Shown here: piece by piece, positions 25,286-38,719 of the stretch
Layout: the number at the start of each line of letters is the position of its first letter
Numbering within the stretch: the first letter of the stretch is position 1
Assembly: GCA_039881145.1 (NCBI GenBank)
Contig: JAYKKI010000027.1
Span: forward strand, 24,749,001-24,813,000
Reading direction: 5' to 3'
DNA length: 64,000 nt
Origin: Druceiella hillmani
Taxonomy: Eukaryota > Arthropoda > Insecta > Lepidoptera > Hepialidae
Notes under the pieces: model-generated
What the model saw: the letters and a program-made list of their open reading frames with translations, nothing else
Database searches by the model: none
Told to the model about the DNA's origin: nothing
Translations under genes and position numbers: made by a program

Positions 25286-26312
25286 GCTATGAACCAATTT
25301 TTAAAATTAAATATTAAGCTCTTCCTTTGACATGTGGTAAAACTAAGAAACGATTTATTGTTTTTTGCATGAACGCTATGTGGAAATAGAATGTAACACT
25401 TTTCTGACACCGTCTGTCTGCATATAAAATATCTTTTTACAAATGATTTATCGAAATTTAAGAAATACTCTAAATGAATATATGTACAGACGAGAATTAT
25501 CCTAAGTTTTAGTTCATTTAAACGTTTGTAGTTGTGGTTAAAAGCAAAATCTTTCAATTAGTAATTAATAAGAAAGAAATAATAATTTATAGATTTTTTT
25601 CGAGAATTTGAACTTCTTTTTTTTAATAAGAGAGGGGATTTTAAGTTTTGTTTCTGATTTAAGTTTAGGTATTTCTGTAGCACTTAATAATATACAGATG
25701 TTGCACAATATTTTATTAAATTTTAACAAGAATTGATATATGCGTATTTGTCCCTCATATATTTTTATAACACATATAATCCTAGCGAGAAAATAACTAA
25801 ATAACGCCGATAAAAAGCGTCAATCACCAAAAGAAATTTCATTGAATTTTTTATTGCATATATTGTTTTAAGTTGTTGCTAGGGGAAAAATAATATTATA
25901 CAATAGTTTGCAAGGGACAATATATTGCATTTAAATTATCAAAAAAATTACTTTTGTGCTGACACATTTGCGAGAAATACTTCGTGAATTTGAATTCAGA
26001 ATTTGAGATAATAACAGAGCGCAGCATAATTGCAGTAAAAACTTATTGACTTACAGTTAAAACTTATTTTGGTTTACAATAATATTTAAACTTAATTTCA
26101 TTACTTGAAAAACTCAGCGCCCTATACTTTCAGAATTTCATAAAGGGTTTTTTTAGTTTTCACGTATCGGGTTTAGATAACGTACGCGGCGAATATTACG
26201 TTACACGAGCGAGAAATAAATATAAAATTATTAATAAGACATTTGGGTAAAATACAGAATGAAATTCACCACTCTGAAAGATGGAATGACATTAGCGTAT
26301 ACATATGTATGA

Positions 26313-26351
<39 letters not shown>

Positions 26352-26790
26352 CACTAGAACATTGCCGTATATATTCGACTTCATAAAAAATCTTATATTA
26401 AAAGTAATGGTGCTCAGTGTAATGTTAAAAAAAAAATTTCAAGTGATCCATGATTCACACATAGACTAAATTAAAGGCGTAAAATAAGTACTTAAGGAGA
26501 TAATTTAGTAAATGTGTACGATAATTCCTTTAAGTTTCATTTAAGTATTAGGTCTACTAAATGTAACCAGTATACTTTCTTGTCAATGTGTTATAATGTA
26601 TAATTAGCAATTGTCATGTAATACGTACGTACGGACGTACTCACGTAGTTTTGAAATAAGGCAGTGTTTAATAAATTGTTATTTTTCATATGTTTTTTCT
26701 TAATGTCGCATTATACCACTTTTAAACCGAAACATGATATGGTTCCAGCTAATAAATACACAGATACTCTGAAATTTTGCAGACACGTAC

Positions 26791-27009
26791 CTACAAATAC
26801 AGAATCACTTGGAAAATAGAATGAGACGTCGAGTCAAAAAAGTATACAAAAAAGGAAATACCTATAATTATTAGGCGACTCAATAAGATATAGGAGTGAA
26901 TGGGATAGCATTGCCTAAGGAACATCGGTTTACTCCATTTCTTGTAAACAATGATAGAATCATTCTTAAATGACACAAAAGAGTTTCGTTTTGCCACACT
27001 CCTTGACAT
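26791..27009 (-). other. Block F open reading frame, R3 copy, truncated
   Basis: Starts MSRSVAKRNSFVSF and follows the R1/R2 frame to FQVILYL, where a 4-base insertion (GTAG) creates a stop. The same DNA in R1 and R2 reads through, so this is a recent frameshift. Function unknown. Confidence 0.3.
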
Positions 27010-27635
27010 AGTGGAAGTATGACAAGAGCAATTAAATATTGCTATCTTCCTATTGTTATTGCACTCTTATCTCATAAATAATTCAAAAGAAATCAAAAGT
27101 AATTACCCTAAAAAATTACTAAAACATTATTTGCACCTACCTATGAATGAAGTGTTATATCCAGGCATTATCTGGTATTAGCCGTGCATTTAAAACACGG
27201 TCATAACGGAGGAAGACATTTTAATTAATATCTTCATAACATATAATATATAAATAAATTTAGGATAGGAAATTTTTGAGGACCACTTTTAGAGCGCTAT
27301 TGGCATATTATATTGATTTTAATGGTATATTTCTCAAAGAATATTTAAAAAAAGTTGCACTTGTTTTTGTTTTACTCGTTGTTTTCTGCTGTACGAGCAT
27401 ACTTGTTTGAGCAAAATGTGCATAATATTTCGCATTTATTGTTAATGAAATTTATTTCACAATGTAATATATTTTATTGTAATTTATTTCGCATTTATTG
27501 TAATGTTTTGTGTTTTATTCAAACATCAGACGAACTGCTGAGGTTTTTTAAATACAATACCATACAACTTAAATAATTCATAAACAATGCTTTAAGATAA
27601 CTCGAGCTTTTTCTGTCTTCCTAATAATTAAAACA

Positions 27636-27683
<48 letters not shown>

Positions 27684-28164
27684 CAAAGATATACATAATC
27701 ACTCAGTTAGTAAAATAATGAAGTTATAATTTAAGAATAACCAAAAAACTATGTAAAGGTAAATACTACAGAAAACAGAATGAATTTTAAATTAAATTGA
27801 TTTAGTCTTGAATAATGAAGCACCGTTGAATATTTCATTTCATTTTTTTTCGTTTTTAAAACGGCGATATAAACTCAAAATTTATTTATTTTCTGCATAT
27901 TCAGTAGAAAAATTGTGAAACGAGGAAATAGATAAATAAAACGTAGGCATGAAAATTTGCTAATGGCAAAATTATAATAACATTCAATTCCACGAGGATT
28001 CTGAAATAAGTTTAATACTTACTTTACTAAAATGTAAAATGCTTCCTAATATGAATTAAAATGAGCTACACGAGAATACATTAACTCGCAAAATTTAAAC
28101 ATTATATTACCAGTAAAATTATGTTTATTATAGCCATGCTAAGAATGCCACATTTTACTGAAAT

Positions 28165-28310
<146 letters not shown>

Positions 28311-29181
28311 AAACCCTCGATAACTTTGTTGTAAATCATATTTATGGAACATGTTAAAATTAAAATGGATAAAGCATGCTTTATAAATTTGCATAATCCA
28401 AGTAATAAATACAAACTAATATGGTAAAAAACTATTGGTTATAACCGTAGTTAGGTTTAGCTTATCACGTAGTCATAGCGGTACTTTTCACTACTCCACA
28501 CGTGCGCCAAAACTATATATAATTGTATGTGTATATGAAATATGTACCTTGGTTTTGCCTAAGTTTTCCATTTCGTAGTTATATAACTTACTGAAATATA
28601 TCTAAATTATTGTTGGTCCTTATAACTTATGTTCACATATATATTGTACAATTGCTAAATCTTATTTTATTCGCTTAAATATCATTCCCCTAACTAGAAA
28701 TATCCTAATACCTTTCTAACTTTGAAATAAATTTTGCTCAGCTTCTAGGTGAATTAACGAAATAACAAGTAAATAAACTAACAACAGAACTTCTTAACTT
28801 TGTACACAAAGTTAGAGATACAAAATATCTGATAGTTATCTAATATATAAGGAAAGTTCGTTTTCTAATCGTATTACATATACGGAATAATATGAATATT
28901 GTAATAATCTATTATTTGTAACTAGCCAATATAAAAGTGTTACTTTCGATTAAAATAAAACATAGAAATAATATGGACTTAAAATAAGACCAAAAATCAT
29001 ACTTGCGTTTTCCTGAGCTGTACTTAACAACGAAACAAACTATGAAATTATCCTTACCTCTACGACGTAGCATACTCAGTATTCAGGGTAACGTACTTTT
29101 GCAAGGCATACTCGCTAAAACAAGTTATTTTCTATTGTAAATCCTTCCTAACATCCACAATATTTTCCATTCTGCTCAAGC

Positions 29182-29403
29182 CTAACTTTTTATACGAGCA
29201 TCGACCACTGCCCTAAGTTCGAATATTATCCGTAGTCCAGTTTTATCATTCGCGTGATCTCTATATGCAAATTGACTGCCACACTTATCCGTTTTATCGA
29301 GCGCCGAATGTTGGCGTATAAAATACCGTTTCAGCAAAAGTAATTCATTATGTGTTGGAGGAATGTTTTCAAATTTTACATTTACATAAACGAGCTTTTC
29401 CAA
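29182..29403 (-). other. Block A open reading frame, U4 copy (73 codons), unknown
   Basis: Reads EKLVYVNVKFENIPPTHNEL, then RYFIRQHSALDKTDKCGSQF and LRIIFELRAVVDARIKS. A 9-base deletion removes VNG relative to other copies, and a TAG in place of a leucine codon ends it early. Function unknown. Confidence 0.3.
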
Positions 29404-30069
29404 ACCAGAGAGTTTTAGTAAATACAGCTTCTAATTGGTTGTGATCAAATAGATACAACCAAAAGAAAAATATATTCCTCTTTTATTGTGCAGAATATAT
29501 TCCAATCTGTAAACCATATTCAAAATATCAAATATATTAAAACTACTTCTTTAACATTATTCAGATATGTATATATAAGTAAGGCTAAATCTCATTTTTG
29601 CGGCTAATTTTATATTTCCTATTTAATGTTTTAGCTTAAGAATGCAGAACGTACATTATATTTTTTCAGTATCTATATAAAATGAAGAGCTTATAATGTG
29701 TGGAATATCAAAATCAAAGTTATTATTTTCCTAATATAGGACGTGGTTAAATATTATTTATACAAGACATAAAAAGCATTTTCGAACCACGATATTTCCT
29801 GAAATCTTAAAAAAAATATTTTTTACTTACAATAAATTATACAAATTCACCCAGTTTTTTACGATAAAAACATGCTCTTGAAAGCTTCTGACTCCTAACA
29901 AAATATTACGAAGGCCCTGCAAGTAATGAAACGCGCACTGACCGATATACGCCAGTTTGATATTTAATGTCAGTGTAATCCCATGGAATCAACTAGTAGT
30001 AAACATTTTGAAAAACTAGAATTTATATACGACACGGAGCGAAGACCTGCCTAACGTAGTAGTCATGTA

Positions 30070-30118
30070 TTGAACCATAATATTATTTATTATGGTTCAA
30101 TATAATAAATAATATTAT
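30070..30118. repeat. Nested palindromes from a templated fold-back
   Basis: TTGAACCATAATA (30070-30082) pairs with TATTATGGTTCAA (30088-30100), and ATAATATTATTTATTAT (30077-30093) pairs with ATAATAAATAATATTAT (30102-30118). Sister units have only the first arm followed by unrelated sequence (for example 36904-36930), so the extra inverted pieces were copied locally. Confidence 0.85.
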
Positions 30119-30660
30119 AATAATACTTCTTTTGAGAAATAAATGTTTTTCTTCTAACCATAAACTCAATAAATTCTAACAATTAACTGGTAGATTTAAT
30201 AACCAATTAAATGGAAATAAATTATCCGCTTTAAATATAATAACTTTAGATTTTTATATTCAATAAATAATACTTGTATACTTTCTACGTCCCATTTTCA
30301 TCTGAAAACAGACAAAAATACAGCATATAAATTGAAAGGAATAATCGTCAACAGAACAGAACTATTTGCCTTAAGCTTTACGCAAAATACCTATTAGTAA
30401 GTAATTTTCCGAAAAAAATTTTTCATCAAAACCTAATATTTGTACAGCTCCTCTTGGAGTCAAATTGAATGTACGCGTGTAAGTCGGTGCGATGGAAGAC
30501 GCGTCCAGTCCTCTCGTCCTAATTTCATCATTAGCATAACATGTGAAAACAAATATAGTACTACATTTATGTACGTTATGTTATAAGGTACCAAGTGTGG
30601 GCGAATTTAATACCTTTTTAGCAAACTTAATTTGGTTTGTTTTGGAGAGATTATTTCAAA

Positions 30661-30688
30661 GTTTTCATTTACGTATGTAAATGAAAAC
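30661..30688. repeat. Perfect 12-bp palindrome in block C
   Basis: GTTTTCATTTAC, loop GTAT, GTAAATGAAAAC. Other units continue from TTTCATTTACATACACGTGCC without the inverted copy, so about 20 bases were inserted here by copying the opposite strand. Confidence 0.85.
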
Positions 30689-31365
30689 ACGTGTATACGT
30701 GCCTGGAAATTAACTTTGGCTCAAAAAACTATCCCAGAATTGCTAGTAGTTAAATAATACATTTGACTAAACAAAGTGAATTTATTTTCTACTTTTTTTC
30801 ATTCTTTACAAATGTGAAAATACATATTTTTTGCTGGTAAATACGGCGGTATATACAAATTAATACGGCGGAGATTAAATAGTTTTGAAAACATTTAAAT
30901 AAATCTAAAATATTAAATAGCCTAAGCTGAGACGGATAATTAATATGTTATCTAATTTTGTTCACGTAAATAAAAACAACAATACAGAGTGAGAAAGTAA
31001 TATATTTATGAGAAATTTATAATCAAACAAAGTTTCTGGTGAAAATTCATATTTTAAAATGGCTGATTGAATGATATTAGACTTAAAGATTCTATGGTAT
31101 CTGAATATTCTTCCGTAGATGATTTTTTTTAAATATGTTATATTATTCTCCTACATCACTACATGCTCACATTGCAATACCCGCTGTAAACGACAAGTTA
31201 TTTACATTAAACTAAAAAGTTTTAGGGAGCCGATATTAAAACAGAAGCAAAAATTGAAAAAAGAGAAAGGACTCAATTAAGTCAAATTAAAATACTTTTC
31301 CAAAAAATTGTTAGAACAGAGTTTTACAATTTCACCAGCACATTTATATTCAATAACTCTTCGAG

Positions 31366-31371
31366 TATATA

Positions 31372-31458
<87 letters not shown>
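31366..31458. repeat. (TA)n microsatellite between blocks C and D, U4
   Basis: About 90 bases with one TTTA interruption. The homologous place in U5 and U6 has no expanded tract. Confidence 0.95.
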
Positions 31459-31460
<2 letters not shown>

Positions 31461-33041
31461 CGTTTTCCGTAAATTATCTTTTAGAATTACATATTGTGAA
31501 CAGAGAATGTCAGATTGCAACATTTTAAGGAATATGCGGAAAAAACATTATAATGCAATTCAACAAAATACAACGCCCGGCGGTGATTTAGAATATTAAT
31601 CACCTGTAAAATATTATCTTATGTCAGAACTGTTATCTAAAACTTTATTATTTATTGTAATATTTATCTGAACTCCATAAGTGAACAATTAAAATTTTTG
31701 AAAGTCACCGTAATATAAAGAATATTACATCTAAATACAGAAAAGGAGAGATTTGTACAAAAGGTAAGTGAAACATATGCTAACGATTTCCTCGTGGGTA
31801 GAATTTTTTTACAATTATTTTCTTGACGAAACTTTTATAACAGAAATGGAAATATATTTACAGAATTGTCTTCAAAGTTGTATCATTCCAGATCTAACGT
31901 CTAAGGAGAAGTTTTATTAAGATAATATTAGTAATTGAATAGAATTAACAAAAAATATATTTGGATATGCTGTGACCTAATATTATAAGTATTGTTGTTA
32001 CGCTTTTGAACATGTTTTTTTTGTATTTGTACATATAGGGGAAAAATTCATTATTGCTGGCTAATTAAGTTGAGAAATGAACAAGTGAAAATTTGCATGG
32101 TTTTTAGAAAATATTGGATCATAAAAATAATGAGACGTCATCAAGTTTTGTCCATTTAAAAAATATATCAAGATTAATGAATTACTGCAATGTTGTAGCA
32201 ATGTTTCATTTGAGGAAAATAAATGAAAAAAATTGAAATGATGTACGAATTATGAAAATCAATATATTTTTATAAATCCTTTTTTATGTACTTGGAAAAA
32301 AAAATAACGAGTAGATTTTACTTCGCCGAAAATTACAAAAATTTTAAACTTAAGTATTTTTATTATTAAACTTGCAATATTTATATTTAAAAAATTGAAA
32401 TGATTTACGAATTATTAAAATCAATTTTTTTTATAAATTAAATTTCATGTATTCGAAAAAATAAAAAAAATAGCGAGTAAATTTTATTTCGTCAAAATTT
32501 ACAAAATTTTTAAACTTAAATATTTTTATTATTAAACTTGCAATATTGTTATTTAAACATAAAATATTTATTACAAATTGAAATAATGTGTATGCACATC
32601 AATCGCCATGTCCCAGTTTAACCGCATAGTAAGTTTGTTCGCAATATTTTATCATTCCCATAAACCCTACGTGCTATTAGAGTATCGGATACCGCCTATC
32701 TGCATATAAGATATCTTTTTTTTAAATGGATTTAACCAGAAGTTAAGACACTCCAAACCTTTGTTTACCTGATTATTCTAAGCTTTGGTTAATATGTCCT
32801 TGGTAGTGGTCAGTAAATCTAAAATCTTCCAATTGGTAATTAAAAAAAAATGATATTACTTTGCAGAATTTTGTATGAAATTTTAATACATTAAGTGATT
32901 TAAAATGTTTCAATTATTGTAATAGATCTTAATAATATATAATTATTTCATGTCATTTTATGACTAGTATAAATCAAATTAGTATAAGGGAATATACTTG
33001 TGATAGATATAATCGTAGTGTGAAGATAACGAATTTACATA

Positions 33042-33110
33042 TTTGGTCTCTCGCAAATTATAACATTTCATAACATATTTTTCTGACATTCTAATTTGCG
33101 AGAGACCAAA
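33042..33110. repeat. Conserved stem-loop after block E, U4 copy
   Basis: TTTGGTCTCTCGCAAATTA (33042-33060) and TAATTTGCGAGAGACCAAA (33092-33110) form a perfect 19-bp stem with a 31-base loop. Homologous stem-loops are at 39778-39867 (U5), 46064-46152 (U6) and 61612-61703 (U9), with a broken one near 56715-56790 (U8). The loop changes in length and sequence while the arms stay similar. It may be a small inverted-repeat element fixed in the unit before amplification, or a structured RNA or protein site. Confidence 0.8.
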
Positions 33111-34377
33111 ATATCGCTTTTAAATTACACAAAAATACGCTTTTGAATTATAATGCAAGTTTTACGAAAAATATTTCGAAATAAATATTATTCAGAGTTT
33201 TTCTTTAAAGGCACAGCCCCACGTAATGGACTAATAATAGAAACTTAAATAATTTGAATACAGAATTTTAAATTTCATTTGTATAAATATTAAAGAGCCC
33301 TATACCTCTAGATTAAAAAGGATTGATGACTTTATGTACTCATCTAATTTAAATTACCTACCTATCTACGTCACACAGAAAAAATAAATATTCATTTATA
33401 TGAGATTTTCATAAAATTTTGAAGCAAGTATATCATTCCGAAAATAATTTTAGGGAGATGCAGTGAAATCTTCGCAATAATGATGTATTTTTCCATATAT
33501 TTTTCGTATATTTTCCGTTTTACGCAAATTATAAAACACAAAATAGCGATAGCGATGTCCTATAAAAATACTTTTAGGTGATTCTTGCGAACAGTAAGCA
33601 CTTAAGGAGTCAAATACGTAAATGTGTACAAAAAATTTAACTACGTCTCTCTTAAAGATTGAGACAAACTAGAATCCTTAGCAGTATTTCTTATCAATAT
33701 AGGTATATTAAATAAGATTGTATTTAATTTAGTTTTGTAAAATCATTTGTGACGAGAAAATTCTTACTTATTCTAATTTAAAAATTTTCGCAAATGTGTC
33801 GAGAACATTTACGTATATTTCAAAATTTTCACACTTCATATATGACGTCTTATTAAAGAGATGCATCACACCCCTATAAACGATCCAAAAATGTAATTTC
33901 AATTGTGAGCACACAAACACTATGAAATTTTGTAATACATTCATATATTGAATAACACGGAAAATAGGGTGAGAATTCGGGTCAAAGAAGCGTATATCAA
34001 AATATATAGTTATAATCATGAGGCCAGTTGGATAGCATTGCTGTAACGCGAATCGAATTAGCCTATTTTCCATAGATAATGGCAGAATAATCCTAAACGA
34101 TAGAATTATTTATGGTCTTATCACATTTGCTCACCTTGTTCAAGAGTATCAAGAACATATTAATCTAAATATTTTTATTTAGTATTTCATTACTCTTACT
34201 CTCTAGAAATCTTTATAGAAAAAAGAGATAATTTAAAAAAATTAAATATTATTTGCATGTACTTTCAAATTAATTATTATACCCGGTCACTATCAGTTAC
34301 TAGCTGTGTAACTGAAACACTAGCATAATGCAGAAAGGCATTTTTTACAATGAATAACTACATACTATGAGTTACAA

Positions 34378-34978
34378 AATCCAGACCAGTCAGAGAAGAA
34401 TAGAGAGAAACTACTTAGGTATCAAATTAAAAGATAAAATTAGAAACAAAACCATCCGCAAAAAAACGGCTACACTCACACTAAACAGATGCACTCACCT
34501 TCTCTCTTGAAAGAAAATGAAGATGGGCGGGTCACGTGGCGAGGAACGCTGATAATAGGTGGGCACAAAAAATCGTCCAATGGACGGGACCACAAGGTAC
34601 CAGAGCGAGAGGCAGACCCAATACCAGATAGGCTGACGAGATCGTGGCTACAGCAGGTTGCGAGTGGCTCCAAACAGCCAAAGATATAGACGAATGGCAA
34701 GCTTTGGAGGAGGCTTTTCTTACCCTAAGGGGGACCCCCTTAATTATATAAATTTAATAAACAATATAAAAAAAAAAAATTATTTAATAATTTGTCAATG
34801 TAAATTATCATGAGCATTAATTAATTTTAATATTCTATTTTAATTTTTATACAATGTATACAAATGTCATCCTTTTTAATTAATGTTTGTTATTTATTAT
34901 TTATTTTTTTTATTGCATGTTGCATGCATGTTACTTTTTGTATGGAATTTAATAAAGCTTTATTATTATTATTATTAT
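34378..34978 (+). mobile_element. 5'-truncated non-LTR retrotransposon (RTE/jockey-like)
   Basis: A 0.6-kb insertion lies in the spacer between blocks F and G. It is flanked by the target duplication TATGAGTTACAA (left about 34366-34377, right about 34979-34990), while the sister sites in U5 (about 41130) and U6 (about 47420) have this sequence once. It holds the end of a reverse-transcriptase open reading frame, a 3' UTR and an AATAAAG signal near 34950, followed by a tail of ATT repeats in place of poly-A. Microsatellite tails are common in RTE and related clades. The clade is inferred from the C-terminal motif and tail only. Confidence 0.9.
34521..34751 (+). pseudogene. Retrotransposon reverse transcriptase, C-terminal end
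   Basis: From 34521 the frame reads RWAGHVARNADNRWAQKIVQ, then GRPNTR, a TAG where RWADEI would have tryptophan, ADEIVATAGCEWLQTAKD, IDEWQALEEAF and a final stop at 34749-34751. The RWAGH, GRP..RW.D and W...A.D..W patterns are the usual extreme C-terminus of insect RTE/jockey-type polymerases. A TGA at 34518-34520 also interrupts the frame just upstream. The polymerase core itself was never copied here (5' truncation), so the piece has no activity. Open stretches on the other strand and in the +1 frame over the same bases are shadows. Confidence 0.85.
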
Positions 34979-36035
34979 TATGAGTTACAATTTACACTAA
35001 CGATGGCTAAGTAAATGTAAATAAATTTATTCACTTTTTGGAGGATTACTTTAAGAGCGCTAATGATATGGCTTTTCAATATCAGGTCATTGATTATAAT
35101 AGAACGTTTCTCTAAAAGTACAATGAAAAGAAATTATTTGTCTGCTCGTGTCTTTGTTTTGCTTTTTGTTCTGATACACATACGCGTCCGTTTCAGCAAC
35201 TTGTGCGTGATATTTTGCATTATTGTTAGTCTCCGCTTTGAAAATATTTGTAATTGTACCTTTGCAATAAATTGATTAATTTCCGAGCAACTTTGATTAT
35301 TTTGTAATTAAATGTTATCGTTAATATACCTTTATTATTTTCCATTATAAAATGCTTTCTGTTGTCAAATATAGATTATACACACACAGGAGCACGCGCG
35401 TGTGAGTGTGTGTATGTGTGTGTAAAATATGTACATATGTTTTGCCTAAGTTTAACTTTTCGTAGTCATACAACTTACTAAAATATATACAAAATTATTG
35501 TTTATGGTTGTAACTTATGTATACACATAGATTGCACAGTTGTGAAATCTTATTTTATTCGCTTAAATATCATTTCACTAACTAGGATTACCCAAATGCC
35601 TTTCTAACTTCGAAATAAGTTTTTTCAGCCTCTTGGTGACTTATCGAAATAACAAGCAAATAAACTAAAAATAGAATTTCTTAACTTTCTACACAAAGTT
35701 ACAGATACAAAATTTCTGATACTAATCTAATATAATATATTTTCTAATCGTATTATGCACACAGAATAATAAGAATCTTACTAGAAAATATTATTTCTAA
35801 CTAGCCACATAGATGGTGTAACATTCAATTAAAATAAAAGTTAGAAATAATATGAAACGAAAATAAGACAGAAAATTATACTTACGTTTTCCTGAGCTGT
35901 ACTTAACGATGAACTAAAATATAAAATTATTTTTATATCACTTAACCCTACGACGTAGCATATTTAGTATTCAGGTTACCATACTTTTACAAGACAAACT
36001 CCGTTAAATAAATCATTTTCCATTGTGAAACCTCC

Positions 36036-36272
36036 CTACATCCATAATATTTTCCATTCTACCCAAGCCAAATTTTGAATACGAGCATCGGCCACTGCCC
36101 TAAATTCGAATATTATCCGCAGTCCATTCACTCCAGTTTTATCATTCGTGTGATCACTATATGCAAATTGACGCGCCTGTTGGCGTATAAAATACCGTTT
36201 CAGCAAACGTAATTCGGAAAAGGTTGGAGAGATGTTTTTAAAGTTTACATTTACATAAACGAGCTTTTTCAA
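36036..36272 (-). other. Block A open reading frame, U5 copy (78 codons), unknown
   Basis: Reads KKLVYVNVNFKNISPTFSEL, RYFIRQQARQFAYSDH, GLRIIFEFRAVADARIQNLA and WVEWKILWM. Compared with R2, 11 codons (AFDKTDKRGSQ region) have been removed in frame. Function unknown. Confidence 0.3.
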
Positions 36273-36430
36273 ACCAGAGAGTTTCAGTAAAACAGCTTCT
36301 TATTGGTTGTGATCAAATAGATATAGCCAAAAGAAAAATATATTCCTCTTTTATTGTACATAATATTTTCCAATTTGTAAACAATATTCAAAATATCAAG
36401 AATATTAAAATTACTTCTTTAACATTATTC

Positions 36431-36501
<71 letters not shown>

Positions 36502-38473
36502 TATATTTAAGTAAAGCCAAATATCAGTAATCAAAGTAATTATTTTCCTAATATACAACGTGGTTAAATATTATTTATAAAAGACATAAAAAGCATTATC
36601 AAACCACGATATTTCCTGAAATCTTAAAAAAATATTTTATTACTTACAACAAATTATGCAAGTTCAATTATATTACCTACTTTTTTACGAGAAAAACATG
36701 CTCTTGAAAGCTTCTGTAACATTTTTCCTAACAAAATATTACGAAGGCTCTGAAACTAATGACACGCGCACTGACCGATATACGCCAGTTTGATATTTAA
36801 TGTCAGTGTAATCCCATGGAATCAACTAGCAGTAAACATTTTGAAAAACTAGAATGTACATACAACACGAAGCCAAGCCCTGCCTAACGTAATAGTCATG
36901 TATTGAACCATAATATTATTTTTCCAATTTTTCCCTATTAATTTTCCCTAATATATTTCGAAGATAACTTCATCTGCGAAATAAAGTTTGTCCTTCTAAC
37001 TACAAACTCAATAAATGCTAACAATTGACTGATGGATTAAATAATCAACTAAATAGAAATAAAGTATCCATTTTAAATATAATAACTTCAGGTTTTTAGA
37101 CTCAATAGATAACACTTGTATATTTTCCACGTTCCATTTTCATCTGAAAGCCGTCAAAAATACAACATATAAATTGAAAGAAATAATCGTCAACAGAACG
37201 GAGCAAGCTATACAAATCGAACATTTCTCAACTATTTAGCAATAATGACAATAGCAAACACAGTTTGAGCTTTGCGGAAAATATCAGTAAGTAATTTTAT
37301 GATAAGATATTTTTCATCGGATCTTAATATTTTCCCAGCTCCTCTTGGAGTCAAATTGACTGTACGAGTGTAAGTCGGTGCGATGGAAGACGCGTCCAGT
37401 CCTCTCGCCCTAATTTCATCATTCGCATCACATGTGAATACAAATCTAGTACTAATTATGTTATAAGGTACCAAGTGTAGGCGAATTTAATACCTTTTTA
37501 GCAAACTTAATACGGTTTGTTTTGGAGAGATTATTTCAAAGTTTTCATTTACATACACGTGCCTTGAAATTAACTTTGGCTCAAAAAATTATCGTAGGAT
37601 TGCTAGTAGTCAAATTGTACATTTGACTAAACAAAGTAAAGTTATTTTCTACTTTTTTTAATTCTTTGCCAATTTGAAGATAAATATTTATGCTGGTATA
37701 TATGGCGGTAAATATAAGTTATTACTGTGGACTTTAAATAGTTTTGAATATAGTCAAATCAATCTATAATGTTAAATAGTTTAAGCTAAGACTGATAATT
37801 TTGTGGTATTATGCTCCAATTGTCTGGTAAATATGTTGTCTCATTTCGTTCACGTAAATAAAAACAACAATACAGAGTGAGAAAGTAATATATTTATTGA
37901 AAATTTATAATCACATAAAGTTTCTGGTAAAAACTCGTATTTTAAAATGGCTGATTTATTGAAATTACACTTAAAAATTCTACAGTATTTCAATGTACGT
38001 AGATGATTTTTTCTAACTATATTATATTATTCTCCTCCATAACTATTCAATTTTGCTAAATATATTGTATTATTCTCCCACATAACTACATGCTCACATT
38101 GCAATACTCGGTGCAAATAACAAGTTATATACATTAAACGAAAAAATTTTAAGGAGCCCATTTTAAAATAGATACAAAAATAGAGAAAAAAGAAAAAGGA
38201 CTTAATTAAGTCAAATTAAAACAATTTTACAAAAAAATTTTAGAACACAGTTTTAAAATTTGACCACCACATTTATATTCAATAACACTTCAAAAAAATC
38301 ACATCCATATTTCTGGACAAGCAGTCTTAATCTCGAGTAAATTTGCCTTAAATCAAAGTCATGCTCTTGAACTAAAATAATATCGAGTTTTTCATAAATT
38401 ATCTTTTAGAATGACATATTAGGAACAAAAAATGCCATATATATAACGCAATTCCACAGAAATCGTTAGTAAT

Positions 38474-38719
38474 TTGGACGCAGGAAATACAACACCAGAC
38501 GGTGATTTAGAATATTATTCACCTGCAAAACATTATCTTGTGATAAGTGAATACTTAATTAAAAGTTTCGAAAGCCACCGTAATATTCTTTCCCTCAGAA
38601 ACAAAATTTACTTGACACATTATCTAAGTCCAGAAAAGGAGACATTTGTAAAAACGATAAATGAAACACATGCTAGCGATTTGCTCGTGGATAGAATCGT
38701 TTTACAATTATTTCCTTAA
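38474..38719 (+). other. Block D open reading frame, U5 copy (81 codons), unknown
   Basis: Plus-strand frame with TTPDGDLEYYSPAKHYL, LIKSFESHRNILSLRNKIY and ETHASDLLVDRIVLQLF. The open frame depends on the 78-base deletion in this unit. A related frame in U8 (55417-55602) keeps KEKFVEKLDETHANDFLVDR. Old block D copies do not preserve the frame, so coding is doubtful. Confidence 0.25.

Larger units (their letters stand above)
29122..36010 (+). repeat. Forward unit U4 (A-G, plus a retroposon)
   Basis: Block A at 29122-29530, B at 29880-30010, C at 30440-30710, D at 31480-31830, E at 32580-32860, stem-loop at 33042-33110, F at 33880-34110, G at 35035-35280. Its length of 6.89 kb becomes about 6.29 kb once the retroposon at 34378-34978 is removed. 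Two short fold-back mutations (30070-30118 and 30661-30688) are unique to this unit. Confidence 0.9.

Noticed and set aside
34476..34700. 74-codon minus-strand frame and 66-codon plus-strand frame over the retroposon
   Set aside because: Shadows of the polymerase C-terminal frame that starts RWAGH at 34521.
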